A stretch of DNA of 64,000 nucleotides from Collinsella sp. MSK.8.10 (GCF_019041915.1 NZ_JAHPYF010000003.1:62001-126000); one strand, 5' to 3'. Positions 1 through 7,948 are shown, counted from the stretch's first letter. The notes: generated by a model from the letters alone, not told the origin. Program-made: numbers and translations.

Positions 1-1347
1 GGCGCGACGGCGGGCGCTTTCGGCGCGCGACTTGGCCAGCAGCTCTCGGCCGCACGGCAGCACGTCGAGCGTGGAAAAGTAATCGCCCGGGCGCTCGGCG
101 CGGCGGATGAGGTCGGCCGCGCCATCGGGGCGCAGCAGGACCTCGGCGGAGCGCAGACGTCCGTTGTAGTTGTAGCCCATGGAGTAGCCATGCGCACCGG
201 TATCGTGGATTACAAGCAGGTCACCCATGTCGATATGCGGCAGCTCGCGGTCGATGGCGAACTTATCGTTGTTCTCGCACAGATTGCCCGTGATGTCATA
301 GGTGTTCGTGACGGGCGCCGTGGCCTTGTCGGCGCCGCCCGGCTGACCCATCACCGTAATGTGGTGGTAGGCGCCATACATGGCAGGGCGAATCAAATCG
401 ACGGCGCTTGCATCGACACCGATATAGTCCTTGTAGATCTGCTTCTCGTGGATAGCCTTGGTGACCAGACAGCCGTAGGGGCCCATCATAAAGCGGCCCA
501 TCTCAGTGCAGATGGCCACATCGCCCATGCCGGCGGGAACCAGGATCTCGTCGTATGCCGCGTGTACTCCCTCGCCGATGGCGCGAATGTCGTTGGCCTG
601 CTGCTCGGGCAGGTAGGGGATGCCGACGCCGCCGGACAGATTGATGAAGGCGACGTGTGCGCCGGTCTCGCGCTCCAGGCGTACGGCAAGCTCAAAGAGG
701 ATATGCGCGAGCTCGGGGTAGTAGTCGTTGGTGACGGTGTTGCTGGCAAGGAATGCGTGGATGCCAAAGTCCTCGGCGCCCTTGGCTTTGAGCATGCGGA
801 AGGCCTCGAAGAGCTGCTCGGTGGTCATGCCATATTTGGAGTCGCCTGGGTTGTCCATGATGCCGTTGGAGAGCTGGAACAGGCCGCCTGGATTAAAGCG
901 GCAGCCGACCGTTTTGGGGATGGGTCCCGCAACACGCTCAAAGAACTCGATGTGGCTGATGTCGTCAAAGTTGACGATGGCACCCAGCTTGTCGGCGAGC
1001 TCAAAGTCGGCAGCCGGCGTATCGTTGGACGAGAACATGATGTCGTGTCCCGTGATACCCAGCGAGCGGGCGATCATGAGCTCGGTATAGCTCGAGCAGT
1101 CGCAGCCGCAGCCGTATTCGTTGAGAATGGAGATGAGCGCCGGGTTGGGGTTGGCCTTGACGGCAAAGTATTCCTTAAAGCCCGGGTTCCATGCAAAGGC
1201 GTCGCGCACTTCTTGCATGTTGCGGCGGATGCCCGCCTCGTCGTATAGATGAAACGGCGTGGGGAACTGCTCGACGATATGCTCGAGTGTCTCCTTGTCC
1301 ACAAACGGCTGCTTGGCCGCATATGCCTCGTTGGGGGTCAATACCAT
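1..1347 (-). CDS. lysA: Diaminopimelate decarboxylase, 3' end outside the window
   Basis: Removes CO2 from meso-diaminopimelate to give L-lysine, the last step of lysine biosynthesis, in the cytoplasm with a PLP cofactor. The first 449 residues are visible and the frame runs off the left edge. A fold-III PLP barrel is indicated by the Schiff-base lysine in VKANPNP (Lys64). The C-terminal domain shows the CENNDKF motif, which carries the active-site Cys-Glu, and a downstream Gly-Tyr segment. The ATG at 1347 is preceded by GAGG ten bases upstream, inside a lysine riboswitch expression platform, which independently supports the lysine assignment. The gene is divergent from the M20 amidohydrolase. 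Related carboxynorspermidine and ornithine decarboxylases share the fold, but the riboswitch favours LysA. Confidence 0.9.
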   Translation of the reverse strand, partial: MVLTPNEAYAAKQPFVDKETLEHIVEQFPTPFHLYDEAGIRRNMQEVRDAFAWNPGFKEYFAVKANPNPALISILNEYGCGCDCSSYTELMIARSLGITGHDIMFSSNDTPAADFELADKLGAIVNFDDISHIEFFERVAGPIPKTVGCRFNPGGLFQLSNGIMDNPGDSKYGMTTEQLFEAFRMLKAKGAEDFGIHAFLASNTVTNDYYPELAHILFELAVRLERETGAHVAFINLSGGVGIPYLPEQQANDIRAIGEGVHAAYDEILVPAGMGDVAICTEMGRFMMGPYGCLVTKAIHEKQIYKDYIGVDASAVDLIRPAMYGAYHHITVMGQPGGADKATAPVTNTYDITGNLCENNDKFAIDRELPHIDMGDLLVIHDTGAHGYSMGYNYNGRLRSAEVLLRPDGAADLIRRAERPGDYFSTLDVLPCGRELLAKSRAESARRRA

Positions 1348-1357
1348 GTCCCGTAAA

Positions 1358-1425
1358 CCTCGCTATCCAGACGGCGCCATCTGCGCATCGAATCCGCATA
1401 GCGTGGACCCAATGTCCGGATAGCG
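1358..1425 (-). promoter_or_regulatory. Translational expression platform of the lysine riboswitch
   Basis: Two mutually exclusive helices can be drawn. Without ligand, the P1 3' strand and its flank (minus-strand CGCTATCCGGAC, 1414-1425) can pair over 12 bp with GTCTGGATAGCG (1361-1372), leaving the GAGG Shine-Dalgarno at 1358-1361 free. With lysine bound, P1 captures CTATC, so CCACGCTAT (1398-1406) can pair with ATAGCGAGG, which includes the Shine-Dalgarno. That would switch translation off. The complementarity is seen directly; the switching is inferred. Confidence 0.65.
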
Positions 1426-1578
1426 CTCCCGCATTGCTGCAGACAGTCCTGTGGGTGTTTCCCACAGGCCCACCAGGTTGTTCGTGCCCGAAAAACCCAG
1501 TTCGGCGGGTTTCGCCTCCCCACGGGGTCAAAGCCTGCCGGCTCGCCCGCGGCTCTTCGTGCCCGCGCCTCTATCAAG
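1417..1578 (-). promoter_or_regulatory. Lysine riboswitch (L-box) aptamer
   Basis: Read on the minus strand, this leader matches the lysine riboswitch core in order. It opens with GATAGAGGCGCG (P1 5' strand and the start of the core), then has the purine-rich GGGGAGGCGAAACCCGCCGA segment. Next come a GTGGG/CCCAC hairpin, GACTGTC, and finally GCGCTATC (P1 3' strand). P1 is GATAG (1571-1575) pairing with CTATC (1419-1423). It lies directly upstream of lysA, as expected for feedback control by lysine. The assignment comes from recognising conserved segments; a covariance-model search was not possible. Confidence 0.85.
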
Positions 1579-1586
1579 TGGTAAAG

Positions 1587-1615
1587 ACCCTATCACGTTG
1601 CACTTTACCAAACAA
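1587..1615 (-). promoter_or_regulatory. Candidate promoter of the lysA leader
   Basis: On the minus strand TTGTTT (1610-1615) and TAGGGT (1587-1592) are 17 bases apart. Transcription would begin just before the riboswitch 5' end, which is the main reason to consider it. The -10 is weak. Confidence 0.35.
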
Positions 1616-1632
1616 GAGTATTCGTATATAAC
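1604..1632 (+). promoter_or_regulatory. Candidate promoter of the M20 amidohydrolase
   Basis: TTTACC (1604-1609), a 17-base spacer and TATAAC (1627-1632) point toward the gene starting at 1726. It overlaps the divergent candidate lysA promoter. Confidence 0.4.
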
Positions 1633-1725
1633 GTTTAAAAAATGCAGGGATATGCTGGAAACATGTGCGCCACAATCCTGTATCACAATAAGTTGCAACA
1701 GATGTGCCTCACGAAGGGATCCTCT

Positions 1726-2913
1726 ATGACCGAGCTCCAAGAACTCCGTCGCTATCGCCGCGATCTCCATCGCATTCCGGAGCTCGATTTCGATCTTCCG
1801 CAAACCATTGCCTATATCGAGGGCGTGCTGGCACCGCTCGCTTGCGAGGTGACCCATCCGTGCCCCAGCTGCGTCTGTGCTTTCTTCGACGCCGGTGTTG
1901 ATGCCGCGCATGCCACGGCGATTCGCGCCGATATGGATGCGCTGCCCATCGCGGAGGCGACGGGAGCGGCCTTTGCCTCAACCCATCCCGGCAAGATGCA
2001 CGCTTGCGGACATGACGGACACATGGCCATGGCGCTTGCCGCCGCGACGTATGTTGACCGTACGATTCGCGAACAGCCGGGCGCCATTAGGCGCAACGTT
2101 CTCTTTGTGTTCCAGCCGGCCGAGGAAACGACCGGTGGTGCCAAGACGGTATGCGAGAGTGGTGTGTTCGAGCGCTATGGGGCCGACCGCATTTTTGGCT
2201 TTCATGTGTGGCCCGATCTGCCCGCCGGCACGTTGGCGAGCTGCCCCGGTCCGCTGCTGGCGCGCTCAAGCGAGACGCACATTCATATCCATGGAACGAG
2301 TATCCATATCGCCAAGACCTACGGCGTTCCAGTCGAGGAATCGCGCGATGCCGCGCTGGCAGCGGCCAAGTTCTTAGTTTCCGAGCGCGAGCTCATGGAC
2401 GAGTTGGGTGCCGATGAGCCCTGCATTGGCAAGTTCGGCCTGCTGCAGGCAGGCACCGTCTGCAATGCGGTGGCGGGGGAGGCCCATGTTGCCGGTAGCT
2501 TGCGTGTGTTTACGGACGCCATGTTCGACCGTGCGCGCGAGGGCGTACGCCGTGCGCTCGACGAGGCGTGCACCGCAACGGGCTGTACGTACGATCTCGA
2601 CTTTGCCGAGGGCTATCCGCCAGTCGATAACGACCCCGAGTTGTTTGCCCACATTGCGCCTGCCTTGCCCGAGCTGCAACTTGTGGACGAGCCGCTGCTG
2701 ATCGCCGAGGATTTCGCGTTCTATCAGCGCCATCTGCCGGGCGTGTTTTTCCTGCTGGGCACGGGTATGCCAGAGGACCAAGACAACCCGAGTGATTCGG
2801 ATGGCTGCCCCGCCTATGCCACAAGCGCTCTGCATACCGATAGCATGCTCTTCGACGAGGAAATCCTGCTCAAAGGCCTCGATGTCTACAAACGATTGCT
2901 TGACTTGGAGTGA
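1726..2913 (+). CDS. M20-family amidohydrolase / aminoacylase
   Basis: Zinc-dependent hydrolase of N-acyl amino acids (395 residues; family M20D, with hippurate hydrolases, IAA-amino-acid hydrolases and N-acetyl-diaminopimelate deacetylases). The N-terminal LRRYRRDLHRIPEL is the family opening. Metal ligands appear in ACGHDGH (93-99) and PAEE (131-134), with a late His in ALHTDSM. The middle segment is the dimerisation domain. The ATG at 1726 is chosen because GAAGGGA precedes it and it gives the family-standard N terminus; an upstream in-frame extension has no such support. Being divergent from riboswitch-controlled lysA, a role in deacetylating N-acetyl-diaminopimelate is possible, but the substrate cannot be read from the sequence. 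Confidence 0.8.
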   Translation: MTELQELRRYRRDLHRIPELDFDLPQTIAYIEGVLAPLACEVTHPCPSCVCAFFDAGVDAAHATAIRADMDALPIAEATGAAFASTHPGKMHACGHDGHMAMALAAATYVDRTIREQPGAIRRNVLFVFQPAEETTGGAKTVCESGVFERYGADRIFGFHVWPDLPAGTLASCPGPLLARSSETHIHIHGTSIHIAKTYGVPVEESRDAALAAAKFLVSERELMDELGADEPCIGKFGLLQAGTVCNAVAGEAHVAGSLRVFTDAMFDRAREGVRRALDEACTATGCTYDLDFAEGYPPVDNDPELFAHIAPALPELQLVDEPLLIAEDFAFYQRHLPGVFFLLGTGMPEDQDNPSDSDGCPAYATSALHTDSMLFDEEILLKGLDVYKRLLDLE

Positions 2914-2915
2914 TG

Positions 2916-3236
2916 ATGAGGCGCCGACAGACTGCCGTGTATAGTCCTGGTGGGTGCGGGTGCGGCCTGCTGCTGCTTCCGGTTATTGCTGTGAGCATTG
3001 GCGTGATGTTTGCGCTTGCTGGGCTTGCCGCGGCGGCGCTCGTGCTGTTTATCACTGCCATCGGCGTGACGATTTGGCTCTGCCGCAATCGCGAGCAACG
3101 CCGTGCCGACGGTAAAACCAATGTCGGCTGGGTCGTCTTTCTGATCATTGCGTACCTGCTGAGTGTCAGCTACCTTGTTTTCTTTGTCCTGTTGATGATC
3201 AGTGCTTTTACCGGGGAATCCGTCACGGTGGGTTGA
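2916..3236 (+). CDS. Small hydrophobic membrane protein, function unknown
   Basis: About 106 residues with two or three membrane segments: a Gly/Leu-rich helix near residues 16-50, then a short basic loop (CRNREQRRADGK) and another long hydrophobic stretch near 68-98. The start follows the M20 gene with no gap. GTG (2910) and ATG (2913, 2916) are stacked there, and GGAG at 2907-2910 is best spaced for 2916. Probably cotranscribed and translationally coupled with the amidohydrolase. I do not recognise a family. Confidence 0.6.
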   Translation: MRRRQTAVYSPGGCGCGLLLLPVIAVSIGVMFALAGLAAAALVLFITAIGVTIWLCRNREQRRADGKTNVGWVVFLIIAYLLSVSYLVFFVLLMISAFTGESVTVG

Positions 3237-3340
3237 TCACTGCTGGCAGACGGTCGCGCAAAGTGCGTTTGCTCGGCGTTTGGATAACTGCATTGGTCGT
3301 TTACCGCAACCTTAGCTCTCAGCTAATGAATTCAAGTTCA

Positions 3341-3394
3341 ATCCTTCCTACGATGTGCTGTGTGCCGGCACGGTAGCCGGATCGTAGGAAGGAT
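3341..3394 (+). promoter_or_regulatory. Hairpin masking the ribosome binding site of the FxLYD gene
   Basis: Perfect 14-bp inverted repeat (3341-3354 with 3381-3394) closing a 26-base loop. The loop contains a second hairpin, CCGGC-acggta-GCCGG. The Shine-Dalgarno AGGAAGG (3386-3392), seven bases before the ATG at 3400, lies entirely in the 3' arm and pairs with CCTTCCT in the 5' arm. No U-run follows, so it is not an ordinary terminator. Confidence 0.7.
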
Positions 3395-3399
3395 GAATA

Positions 3400-3843
3400 A
3401 TGGCAAAAGAGGGAAAGAAGCCGATCGGCAAGATTGTCCTAGGCATCATCGTGGTGCTGGTTATTGTCGGTGCCGTGGGCTCTATGGGCGACAACTTAAC
3501 CGATTCGTCTGCGAGCGATTCGGCAAAACCTGCCGAGACGACACAGCAGGCTGAGGAGCGAAAAGAACCGCAAGAACCGTATACCATTGCTGACGAGGCT
3601 GAAGACACTTCCAATCAGTTTACCTATAAGATCACGGGCACGCTGACCAATAACACGGACAAGGAAAAGAGCTACATTCAGATTGAATATGTTCTGTACG
3701 ATGCCGATGGCAACCAGGTTGGAACGGCTCTTGCAAACACCAATCATCTGAAGGCGGGCGGCTCCTGGAAGTTCGAGGCGCTGGGTACGGTGTCTCCCGA
3801 TCAGGTCGTCAGTTGGGAGCGCTCGGATGTGAGCGGTTTCTAG
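3400..3843 (+). CDS. Membrane-anchored FxLYD-domain protein
   Basis: 147 residues: a short basic cytoplasmic start, one hydrophobic helix (about residues 12-28), then an acidic linker of about 35 residues. The C-terminal domain (about 70-145) reads as an immunoglobulin-like FxLYD domain, with ITGTLTNNTDKEKSYIQIEY followed by VLYDADG. These domains are found on extracytoplasmic lipoproteins and anchored proteins of Gram-positives, where they probably act in adhesion or stress sensing. Here the anchor is an N-terminal helix with no lipobox. The gene sits just upstream of the HTH and kinase pair, and its ribosome binding site is buried in a hairpin. No ligand or partner can be assigned. Confidence 0.65.
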   Translation: MAKEGKKPIGKIVLGIIVVLVIVGAVGSMGDNLTDSSASDSAKPAETTQQAEERKEPQEPYTIADEAEDTSNQFTYKITGTLTNNTDKEKSYIQIEYVLYDADGNQVGTALANTNHLKAGGSWKFEALGTVSPDQVVSWERSDVSGF

Positions 3844-3875
3844 CATGTTGCATGCACAGGGGGAGGTGAGGTCGT

Positions 3876-4298
3876 ATGCCCGATAAAAAGCTGACTGACG
3901 AGTTGCTCAATGAGCTTCTCGACGCGCCAAACATCGATGGCTATATCAAAGAACACGACTTTGCCGCCCCGTCGCTTTCGGACTACCTGAAGCAGCTGCT
4001 GCAGGAAAAGGGCTTGGAGCGCTCGCGCGTGGTTCGTATGGCCGATCTCAATGAGACCTTTGGCTATCAGATCTTTACCGGTGCGCGTCATCCGAGTCGC
4101 AATAAGGTGCTGCAGATTGCCTTTGCGATGGCGCTGACGCTCAAAGAGACCAACCGTGCGCTGACGGCTGCCGGGGTAAGCGTTCTTAACTGCAAGGACC
4201 GCCGCGATGCGATTATCATCTTTTGCATCGATCGCGGGTGCAGCCTCCAAAAGGTCAACGAGGAGCTGTATCGCTTTGGCGAGGAGACGGTGAGTTAG
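3876..4298 (+). CDS. Helix-turn-helix (XRE-like) protein paired with a Ser/Thr kinase
   Basis: 140-residue soluble protein. Residues about 32-85 form a lambda-repressor-like helix bundle: SLSDYLKQLLQEKGLERSRV, then a helix with LNETFGYQIFTGARHPSRNKV and LQIAFAMALTLKETNRAL. The C-terminal third (CKDRRDAIIIFCIDRGCSLQKVNEEL) is a separate helical segment. A strong GGGGGAGGTGAGG precedes the ATG. It lies about 100 bases upstream of a membrane Ser/Thr kinase on the same strand. The pairing suggests a signalling unit in which this protein is either the kinase substrate or a regulator. DNA binding is inferred from fold resemblance only. Confidence 0.6.
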   Translation: MPDKKLTDELLNELLDAPNIDGYIKEHDFAAPSLSDYLKQLLQEKGLERSRVVRMADLNETFGYQIFTGARHPSRNKVLQIAFAMALTLKETNRALTAAGVSVLNCKDRRDAIIIFCIDRGCSLQKVNEELYRFGEETVS

Positions 4299-4396
4299 CG
4301 GCTGATATCTGAGCCGGCGGAGCTGTCGAACAGCGATGCAAACGAACGGGGCGCGGATGCCATGGGGTGTCTGCGCCCTGCGCTATGATGGAGGCT

Positions 4397-5776
4397 ATGG
4401 ATACTCAGACCCCAACATATTCCGATGATGAGTTGACCGCAGCGCTTGCCGAGCACCTGGCGTCGCTCGATCGTGACGATAGCTATCGCGTGGAGCGTGT
4501 ACTTAAGCGCTCGCCCGTTGAAACAACCGAGCTTGTGTACTTTGAAGGAACCGGCGGTGGTTCGCTCGGCCCCTTTGTCCGTAAACGCATCGATGCTTCG
4601 GCTCAAATCGGCGGGGCATACGGGCGTTTGTTTGCCGCTCAGCGGGCAGGCAGGCGTTTTGAGCACCTGCCCAGAATCGTCGATTGTCGTCGTGTGGGCG
4701 ACGAGCTCAACGTGGTTATGGAATACATCGAAGGGGAGACGCTCAGGGCGCTGGTGTACCGTCTGGGAGCCACCCCCGATTATGCGCGTGAATTGTATCC
4801 TGCCCTATGCGATGCCGTGGGCGGGCTCCACGCCGGTTTTGCAATGGCGGGGGAGACGTCGGCGCCGGTGATCCATCGCGACCTCAAGCCGTCGAATATC
4901 ATCGTGACAGGTGCCAACTATACGCCTGATGACGGCCTGACGTTTTCATCGCTGGTGATTATCGACTTGGGGATCGCGCGCGTATGGCGCGATGGCGCCG
5001 ATACCGATACCGTCAAGTTTGGGACACGGCCCTATGCGCCGCCCGAGCAGTATGGGTTTGGGCAGACGAGTGTGCGAAGCGACGTCTACGCACTCGGCGC
5101 CCTGTTGTTCTTCTGCTTGACGGGAGTCGACCCTAAACCAGGGCTTGACATGCGCGAGCAATGCGAGGCGCGTGGCATTCCCACTCCACTGGCCGATGTC
5201 ATCTGCATGTCGATGGCGCTCGACCCGGCCAAGCGTTTTGCGAGTGCGGAAGCGTTGGGACGGGCGACGCGCGCGGCATACGACCTGATTCACCCCGTGC
5301 GGCCTCCTGCGCCTGCGCTTGTCCATACTCCGGCCTTGGAGACGGGGTTGACGCCCCAAGGGCTCCGAAACCCCGCAGAGCTTCCTAGGCCTGCCACCTC
5401 CGCTGCATGCGGTCTGCTCTCTCGTGTTCCGGAGTCTCTGGGGCGCATTTGGAATACGCTCGTCTGCTTCTCGCTGCTTGTGTTCTTTGCCGGAAGTCAC
5501 TTTGCCGTCTTTCACCCCACCGGAGCAAACCAAAGCTACCCGACGTGGCTTCTCATAATCGAGTATTTTTTCTTTGTCGATGGCCTTATGGTGCTTATGC
5601 ATTTTGCGCTGCTCGATAAGCGCCGTCTTCGTCGGCGATTCGCACTGCTCGACAGCTATCGCGGCAAGAAACTCGCGAAACTCTGGCTCAAGGCATTGGG
5701 TGTGCTGCTCCTATGCATGATCGTCATAGTCGCGGTTGCCAATGCGACCGGCGTTGTCGATACCTCCGCTACCTAA
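4397..5776 (+). CDS. Membrane-associated Ser/Thr protein kinase
   Basis: Hanks-type kinase, about 459 residues. The ATP lysine is probably Lys63 in FVRKRID. The catalytic loop is HRDLKPSN (160-167), the magnesium motif is DLG (190-192) instead of DFG, and the activation segment is GTRPYAPPEQYG (209-220), with PPE in place of APE. After a proline-rich linker there are three hydrophobic segments (about 350-375, 385-415 and 430-455), so the kinase domain faces the cytoplasm and there is no large extracellular PASTA sensor. The start is uncertain: GTG 4367 and ATGs at 4385, 4388 and 4397 are in frame. I use 4397 because GGAGG lies just upstream, though its spacing is short. It probably forms a unit with the HTH protein before it. 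Confidence 0.8.
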   Translation: MDTQTPTYSDDELTAALAEHLASLDRDDSYRVERVLKRSPVETTELVYFEGTGGGSLGPFVRKRIDASAQIGGAYGRLFAAQRAGRRFEHLPRIVDCRRVGDELNVVMEYIEGETLRALVYRLGATPDYARELYPALCDAVGGLHAGFAMAGETSAPVIHRDLKPSNIIVTGANYTPDDGLTFSSLVIIDLGIARVWRDGADTDTVKFGTRPYAPPEQYGFGQTSVRSDVYALGALLFFCLTGVDPKPGLDMREQCEARGIPTPLADVICMSMALDPAKRFASAEALGRATRAAYDLIHPVRPPAPALVHTPALETGLTPQGLRNPAELPRPATSAACGLLSRVPESLGRIWNTLVCFSLLVFFAGSHFAVFHPTGANQSYPTWLLIIEYFFFVDGLMVLMHFALLDKRRLRRRFALLDSYRGKKLAKLWLKALGVLLLCMIVIVAVANATGVVDTSAT

Positions 5777-5780
5777 AAGA

Positions 5781-5803
5781 AAAGGGCCCCATTGGGGCCC
5801 TTT
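5781..5803. terminator. Bidirectional terminator between convergent genes
   Basis: AAAGGGCCCC (5781-5790) and GGGGCCCTTT (5794-5803) form a perfect 10-bp stem with a 3-base loop. It lies between the kinase stop (5776) and the stop of the minus-strand cell-wall gene (5814). Confidence 0.85.
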
Positions 5804-5813
5804 GCAGTTGCAC

Positions 5814-6947
5814 TTAGATGCGGTTCATCTGAGCGGCGACTTTGTTGTACCAGTCCTGCCACGTGGGCGGGCAGTACTTTTTGGCAGCTGCCGGGGTAAG
5901 GGTGGAGCCGTAGTTGGCGCCCAGATAGGCAACGTGAGCGGAGATGCCCTCGCTCCAGCTGCCAAAGCTGCGCCAACCGCCGCCACGTGCACTCCAGCCC
6001 CAGGCGTTGTAAGAATTGGCGCAATAAGCACCCTTGGTGCTCTCGATGCAGGCGATGGCGGGGGACCAACGGGGGTCGACACCGGTATTCCAAGCGGCGA
6101 CGGCAAAGTTATAGCCCTGGCCTGCCATGGGGGAGCCGGCGAGATAATTGTCGATACGGCTCGTCCACTCATTAATGAACGAATCGTAATCGGAGCTACC
6201 GGTATTGGAGTTGTTCACCGTGGTGTCGATGGTGGTGTTGGTGTTGGTGGCCTGGCTGCTGGAATTGCTGCCGCTTACGCCCTCGCCCGAGAGCTTCTCG
6301 GCGGCAGCGGCCTTATCGGCCTCAAGCTTGGCAAGCTCGGCGGCATTTTCCTGCTCGGCTTTTGCCTGTGCCTCGCTGCGAAGCTGCTGGGCCTGCGCCA
6401 GCGCATCCTCGGCGTTTTTCTGCTCCGCCTCAAGCTGAGACTTGGCCTGCTGGAGCTCGGCCTTGTTCTGCTCGAGTTCGGTTTGCATGTTATTGAGCTG
6501 TTCGATCTCGTCGACGCTCGAGCTCGTGATCTGGTTGGTGTATTTGCAGGTCGTGATGAACTCACCCAGGCTCTGCGCATTGACCAGGAAGCTCACGATG
6601 GGATTGGTGCCCTTCTGATACTTGTACAGATCGCGCATGGCAGAGCTTGCCTTGGCCTGCTGCTCGGGAAGCTTAGCCTCGATTTCCTCGATGCTCGCCT
6701 CATTGGAGTCAATCTGCTTTTGCAGGTCATCGAGTTTGGTGCGGGCGTCGTTGTAGACGCTCGTGGCGGCTTCGATCTTCTGCTGGGCTGCGGAAAGCTG
6801 GTCCTGCGTTGCCTGCGAGGCGGCATACGCCGCAACGGGGGAGAGCATCGGCGTGGCCGTCAGCGCAACGGCGAGCGCGGCGCTCGTGATGATACGAGCC
6901 GGCTTCGACGCAATGAGCGCTGCGGTGCGATGATTCGAATGCTGCAT
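5814..6947 (-). CDS. Secreted coiled-coil protein with C-terminal lysozyme-like domain
   Basis: 377 residues, probably a peptidoglycan hydrolase or division-associated wall protein. A signal peptide ends near AYAA (about residue 42). Residues about 43-230 are a long coiled coil of the PcsB/CwlO N-terminal type (KIEAATSVYNDARTKLDDL; AELQQAKSQLEAEQ). A Ser/Asn/Thr linker follows (about 230-270). The C-terminal domain (about 275-377) has CIESTKG, resembling the catalytic Glu context of lysozyme-like folds, and a Trp/Gly-rich core. The ATG at 6947 follows AGAGGG with good spacing; an upstream TTG is less likely. CwlO/PcsB-type coiled coils normally couple to FtsEX, not present here. The upstream dyads are shared with mraZ and ftsZ. 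Confidence 0.7.
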   Translation of the reverse strand: MQHSNHRTAALIASKPARIITSAALAVALTATPMLSPVAAYAASQATQDQLSAAQQKIEAATSVYNDARTKLDDLQKQIDSNEASIEEIEAKLPEQQAKASSAMRDLYKYQKGTNPIVSFLVNAQSLGEFITTCKYTNQITSSSVDEIEQLNNMQTELEQNKAELQQAKSQLEAEQKNAEDALAQAQQLRSEAQAKAEQENAAELAKLEADKAAAAEKLSGEGVSGSNSSSQATNTNTTIDTTVNNSNTGSSDYDSFINEWTSRIDNYLAGSPMAGQGYNFAVAAWNTGVDPRWSPAIACIESTKGAYCANSYNAWGWSARGGGWRSFGSWSEGISAHVAYLGANYGSTLTPAAAKKYCPPTWQDWYNKVAAQMNRI

Positions 6948-7007
6948 CCAGTCCCTCTGCAATCAATCGTAGGTTATGGTTCGAACGGTATTCTACTACT
7001 GCTTTCG

Positions 7008-7055
7008 ACCTCAACTTGAACCTTAAAGGTTCCAAAGGGTCAAGTTGAACTTGAG
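7008..7055 (-). promoter_or_regulatory. Dyad array upstream of the secreted wall protein
   Basis: Two adjacent dyads. 7008-7030 contains TCAACTTGAA followed by AACCTTAAAGGTT. 7040-7054 is a perfect TCAAGTT-g-AACTTGA palindrome. A candidate minus-strand -10, TAGAAT, lies about 19 bases downstream of the first dyad's TTCAAG. The TCAACYTGAA core also occurs before mraZ and ftsZ. Confidence 0.55.
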
Positions 7056-7181
7056 ACTTTGGCTTTGACCTGCAGTTATGATGAATTGTTGAGAAACCAT
7101 AGAGTTCAACTTTAACGTTACGGCGCCCTGTTTGAGAGGAGTTCTGGGCTGTAAAAGCTATCTCAACGTGGGGTTTTACAA

Positions 7182-7814
7182 CTACAGCGTGCCTTTCTGA
7201 CGAGCCTGCTCAATCTCTTCGAGGGCCTCGGCAGGGGTGAACGAGCAAGTGCCGTCGCCGAGCTTGACCACCTGGATGTCGTCGCCGATATGGACCTCTC
7301 CGCCCTTTGGTACCACGCCAAAAACGCCCTCGTGGGGAAAGATGCAGTCGCCAGCGAGATAGTAGATGGCACAGCGGGTGTGGCAGACCTTGCCGATCTG
7401 ACTGATTTCGACCAGGACATCGTTGCCAATCTTGAGCTGCGTTCCCAGGGGGAGCGAGAGCAGGTTGATGCCCTGGGTTGTGAAGTTCTCGCCAAAGTCG
7501 CCCTCGTGCACATCGAGCCCGCGCGCCTGCGCCGTCTGGATAGACTCTGCAGCTAAAAAGGAAACCTGGCGGTGCCAATGCCCGGCGTGCGCATCGGTAG
7601 CGAGGCCAAATTGCTCTATAACGGTGTCGTGCCCGTCGGCGACGGGCGACTTGCGAGTGCCTTTGTGCTCCGACGTGTTGATTGAGACGATACGGGCAGG
7701 CCCGTTGTAAGCAGCGTTTGCAGTGCGTAGGGGAGCTGCCGTCTGGGCACGATCCGCAAGTTCGCGCTTGGTGGCGTCAATGATGGGGTTGTTGATCGGA
7801 TGAGCCTGGGGCAC
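7182..7814 (-). CDS. MOSC-domain protein
   Basis: 210 residues. The MOSC (Moco sulfurase C-terminal) fold is seen from about residue 38 to 190: RIVSINTSEHKGTRK, the GLATDAHAG segment, and the hallmark region GDFGENFTTQGINL followed by a Cys-containing VCHTRCAIYY. MOSC proteins bind or transfer sulfur to molybdenum cofactor, or act as oxidoreductase modules for N-hydroxylated compounds. Start is GTG at 7814, preceded by GAAAGG at proper spacing. The gene stands alone, divergent from the D-aspartate ligase, with no molybdopterin genes nearby. Substrate unknown. Confidence 0.8.
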   Translation of the reverse strand: MPQAHPINNPIIDATKRELADRAQTAAPLRTANAAYNGPARIVSINTSEHKGTRKSPVADGHDTVIEQFGLATDAHAGHWHRQVSFLAAESIQTAQARGLDVHEGDFGENFTTQGINLLSLPLGTQLKIGNDVLVEISQIGKVCHTRCAIYYLAGDCIFPHEGVFGVVPKGGEVHIGDDIQVVKLGDGTCSFTPAEALEEIEQARQKGTL

Positions 7815-7948
7815 GGTGCACCTTTCGACGGGGCGGGCAACATGTTGAATCCTACAATAATGGTAGGTTCATTGCCCATTGTCATACAACGGTGAGCGCC
7901 GTCTTCGTGCTGGACGATTACGTCGATTGCCATAGATACGGTGGAGCT

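Noticed and set aside
190..1248. Long plus-strand open frame over the lysA region
   Set aside because: Composition is Gly/Val/Ala-rich without motifs, and the minus strand encodes a complete LysA core; it is a reading-frame shadow.
6975..7000. GGTTCGAAC motif resembling a tRNA T-loop
   Set aside because: No cloverleaf can be drawn around it and no acceptor stem is present.
7616..7933. Minus-strand frame starting in the MOSC upstream region
   Set aside because: No ribosome binding site, and most of it overlaps the MOSC gene in another frame; the first 40 codons are only mildly protein-like.
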